From: an uncultured Burkholderiales bacterium
GTDB lineage: Bacteria; Pseudomonadota; Gammaproteobacteria; Burkholderiales; Burkholderiaceae_C
DNA: 5,068 nucleotides
Reading direction: 5' to 3'
Assembly: GCA_903953985.1 (NCBI GenBank)
Contig: CAJBLW010000466.1
Location: 1 to 5,068 of the forward strand
Under the pieces are notes generated by a model, which ran no database searches, was not told the origin of the DNA, and saw nothing but the letters and a program-made list of their open reading frames with translations. Positions 3,741 through 5,068 of this stretch are shown here, one piece after another; within the stretch, counting starts at the first letter, position 1, and each line of letters opens with the position of its first letter. Made by a program: the position numbers and the translations under genes.

Positions 3741-5068
3741 CGTACCGCGTGGTCTGGTTCAAGCGCGACCTTCGCCTGCACGACCATGCGGCACTGGCAC
3801 ACGCTGCCGAGCAAGGGCCGGTGCTGTGCCTGTACATCGTCGAGCCGGGTCTGTGGGCGCAGCCCGATGCGGCCTTGCAGCACTTTGAATTTGTGCGCGA
3901 ATCTTTGACCGAGCTACACCACGAGTTGCAAGCACTGGGCGGCAGCTTGCAGGTGCGCGTGGGGCCTGCGTTACAGGTGCTGGCTGCCCTGCATGCCCAA
4001 GCGCCCTTTGCGGAGCTGGTGGCGCACGAAGAAACTGGCAACGCCTTCACCTACGAGCGCGACCTGCAAGTGGGCGCGTGGTGCCGCGCTGCGGGCGTGG
4101 GCTGGACAGAGTGGGCGCAGTTTGGCGTGGTGCGGCGTCTGAAAAGCCGCAACACCTGGCAAGCCCGCTGGGAAGCGCACATGGCCGCGCCGCAAGCAGC
4201 GCTGCCCGATTTGCGCTTTGTTAACGCGCCTGAAAATGCCGGCCCCGAAGTGATGACACCGCCACCCGGCCTGCAGCACAACCCCACCCAGCGCCAGCGC
4301 GGTGGGCGTCGCCTGGGTTTGGAGACCTTGCACTGCTTTCTGGATGCGCGGGCGCTGGGTTACCGAGGTGGCATTTCATCGCCCTTGTCTTCGCCCACCG
4401 CCTGTTCGCGCATCTCGACCTACTTGGCCTATGGCTGCATCAGCATGCGCGAGGTGGTGCAGGCCACCCGCGCTGCGCTCGATGATTTGCCGCCGCAAGC
4501 GGGCAGGCACCGGGCGGGCCTGGTCGGCTTCATCAGCCGCTTGTATTGGCATTGCCACTTCATCCAAAAGCTCGAAAGCGAGCCGGAAATCGAATGGCGC
4601 AACATGCACCGGGGTTATGACGGCCTGCGCGAAGACGGCTGGAACGACGCCCACTTTGCGGCCCTGACCTCGGCACGCACCGGCTGGCCCATGGTGGACG
4701 CTTGTGTGGTCATGCTGCACGAAACCGGTTGGCTGAACTTTCGCATGCGGGCCATGCTGGTGTCGGTGGCAGCTTACCCACTGTGGCAGGACTGGCGGCC
4801 CGTGGGCCAATGGCTGGCTACGCAGTTTCTTGACTACGAGCCCGGCATCCATTGGAGCCAGTTGCAAATGCAATCGGGCACCACCGGCATCAACACCACG
4901 CGGGTTTACAACCCCATCAAACAAGCACAAGACCACGACCCCAAAGGCATCTTTGTGCGCCGTTGGTTGCCGCACATGCGGCGCGTGCCCGACACTTGGT
5001 TGTTCGAGCCTTGGTTGATGCCGCCCGAGGTGCAACGCCACTGCGGCCTGACGGTGGGCAGCGGACCG
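3737..5068 (+). CDS. Photolyase/cryptochrome-family FAD-binding protein (3' end cut by window)
   Basis: The frame is open for 444 codons from the ATG at 3737 to the right edge. Residues 1-125 form the N-terminal alpha/beta antenna domain, beginning V-V-W-F-K-R-D-L-R-L-H-D as in photolyases. The C-terminal FAD-binding domain shows C-S-R-I-S-T-Y-L-A-Y-G at 223-233, W271, T-G-W-P-M-V-D-A at 315-322, G-W-L-N-F-R-M-R at 331-338, D366 and Y-N-P at 391-393. Relative to E. coli PhrB numbering (offset of six throughout) W277, W338, R342, R344, W359 and D372 are kept, but N378 is His372 and W382 is Leu376. Members repair UV-induced pyrimidine dimers with blue light or act as photoreceptors; repair is likely but not assured here. 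GGGA at 3726-3729 is a modest ribosome site, and the start overlaps the upstream stop. About 30-60 residues are probably missing. Confidence 0.9.
   Translation, partial: MTYRVVWFKRDLRLHDHAALAHAAEQGPVLCLYIVEPGLWAQPDAALQHFEFVRESLTELHHELQALGGSLQVRVGPALQVLAALHAQAPFAELVAHEETGNAFTYERDLQVGAWCRAAGVGWTEWAQFGVVRRLKSRNTWQARWEAHMAAPQAALPDLRFVNAPENAGPEVMTPPPGLQHNPTQRQRGGRRLGLETLHCFLDARALGYRGGISSPLSSPTACSRISTYLAYGCISMREVVQATRAALDDLPPQAGRHRAGLVGFISRLYWHCHFIQKLESEPEIEWRNMHRGYDGLREDGWNDAHFAALTSARTGWPMVDACVVMLHETGWLNFRMRAMLVSVAAYPLWQDWRPVGQWLATQFLDYEPGIHWSQLQMQSGTTGINTTRVYNPIKQAQDHDPKGIFVRRWLPHMRRVPDTWLFEPWLMPPEVQRHCGLTVGSGP

Noticed and set aside
3502..4050. Minus-strand open frame of 182 codons across the anchor protein and photolyase starts
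   Set aside because: The Cys/Ser/Arg-rich translation is typical of a high-GC shadow frame, and it spans two supported plus-strand genes.
4376..5041. Minus-strand open frame of 221 codons
   Set aside because: It is fully antisense to the photolyase, whose conserved motifs are clear on the plus strand; the translation is His/Gly/Arg-rich without motifs.
1..5068. tRNA, rRNA, CRISPR array, insertion sequence, attachment site or toxin-antitoxin or defence system
   Set aside because: No cloverleaf sequence, spaced repeats, transposase, terminal repeats or defence-type domains were seen; the window looks like ordinary chromosomal sequence.

Overview
The window is GC-rich (about 60% by eye), densely coded and free of visible mobile elements. 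Its gene families, codon preference and promoter style suggest a Betaproteobacterium of the order Burkholderiales, most likely Comamonadaceae. This placement is an inference from general resemblance, not from a marker gene.

Left part (1-1986, minus strand). A TauE/SafE-type membrane permease is followed after 33 bases by a zinc-independent medium-chain quinone oxidoreductase-like protein, probably as one transcript. After a GC-rich gap of about 140 bases comes the first 20 codons of another minus-strand gene, running off the left edge. Its N-terminus looks like that of an ABC exporter.

Middle (1987-3039). A 171-base divergent intergenic region carries a good sigma70-type promoter for a plus-strand DUF2237 protein with six cysteines. 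This gene converges, with only 12 bases between stop codons, on a minus-strand Rrf2-family regulator. The regulator has no cysteine at all, so it cannot hold an iron-sulfur cluster the way IscR or NsrR does.

Right part (3040-5068). An AT-rich 128-base divergent region separates the Rrf2 gene from a plus-strand pair: a small unrecognised membrane-anchored or exported protein, then a photolyase/cryptochrome-family gene cut by the right edge. The pair overlap by ATGA and are probably translationally coupled. The divergent region holds two inverted repeats. One lies exactly between the -35 and -10 of the likely Rrf2 promoter and touches the -35 of the opposing promoter, so autoregulation and control of the photolyase operon by the Rrf2 protein is a reasonable hypothesis.

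The most interesting part is the Rrf2 / unknown anchor protein / photolyase block. Aligned by conserved anchors to E. coli PhrB, the photolyase-like protein keeps the FAD-pocket salt bridge but differs at the residue next to flavin N5 (His for Asn) and at the flavin-proximal tryptophan of the electron-transfer triad (Leu for Trp). It is therefore a non-canonical member whose activity cannot be assumed.
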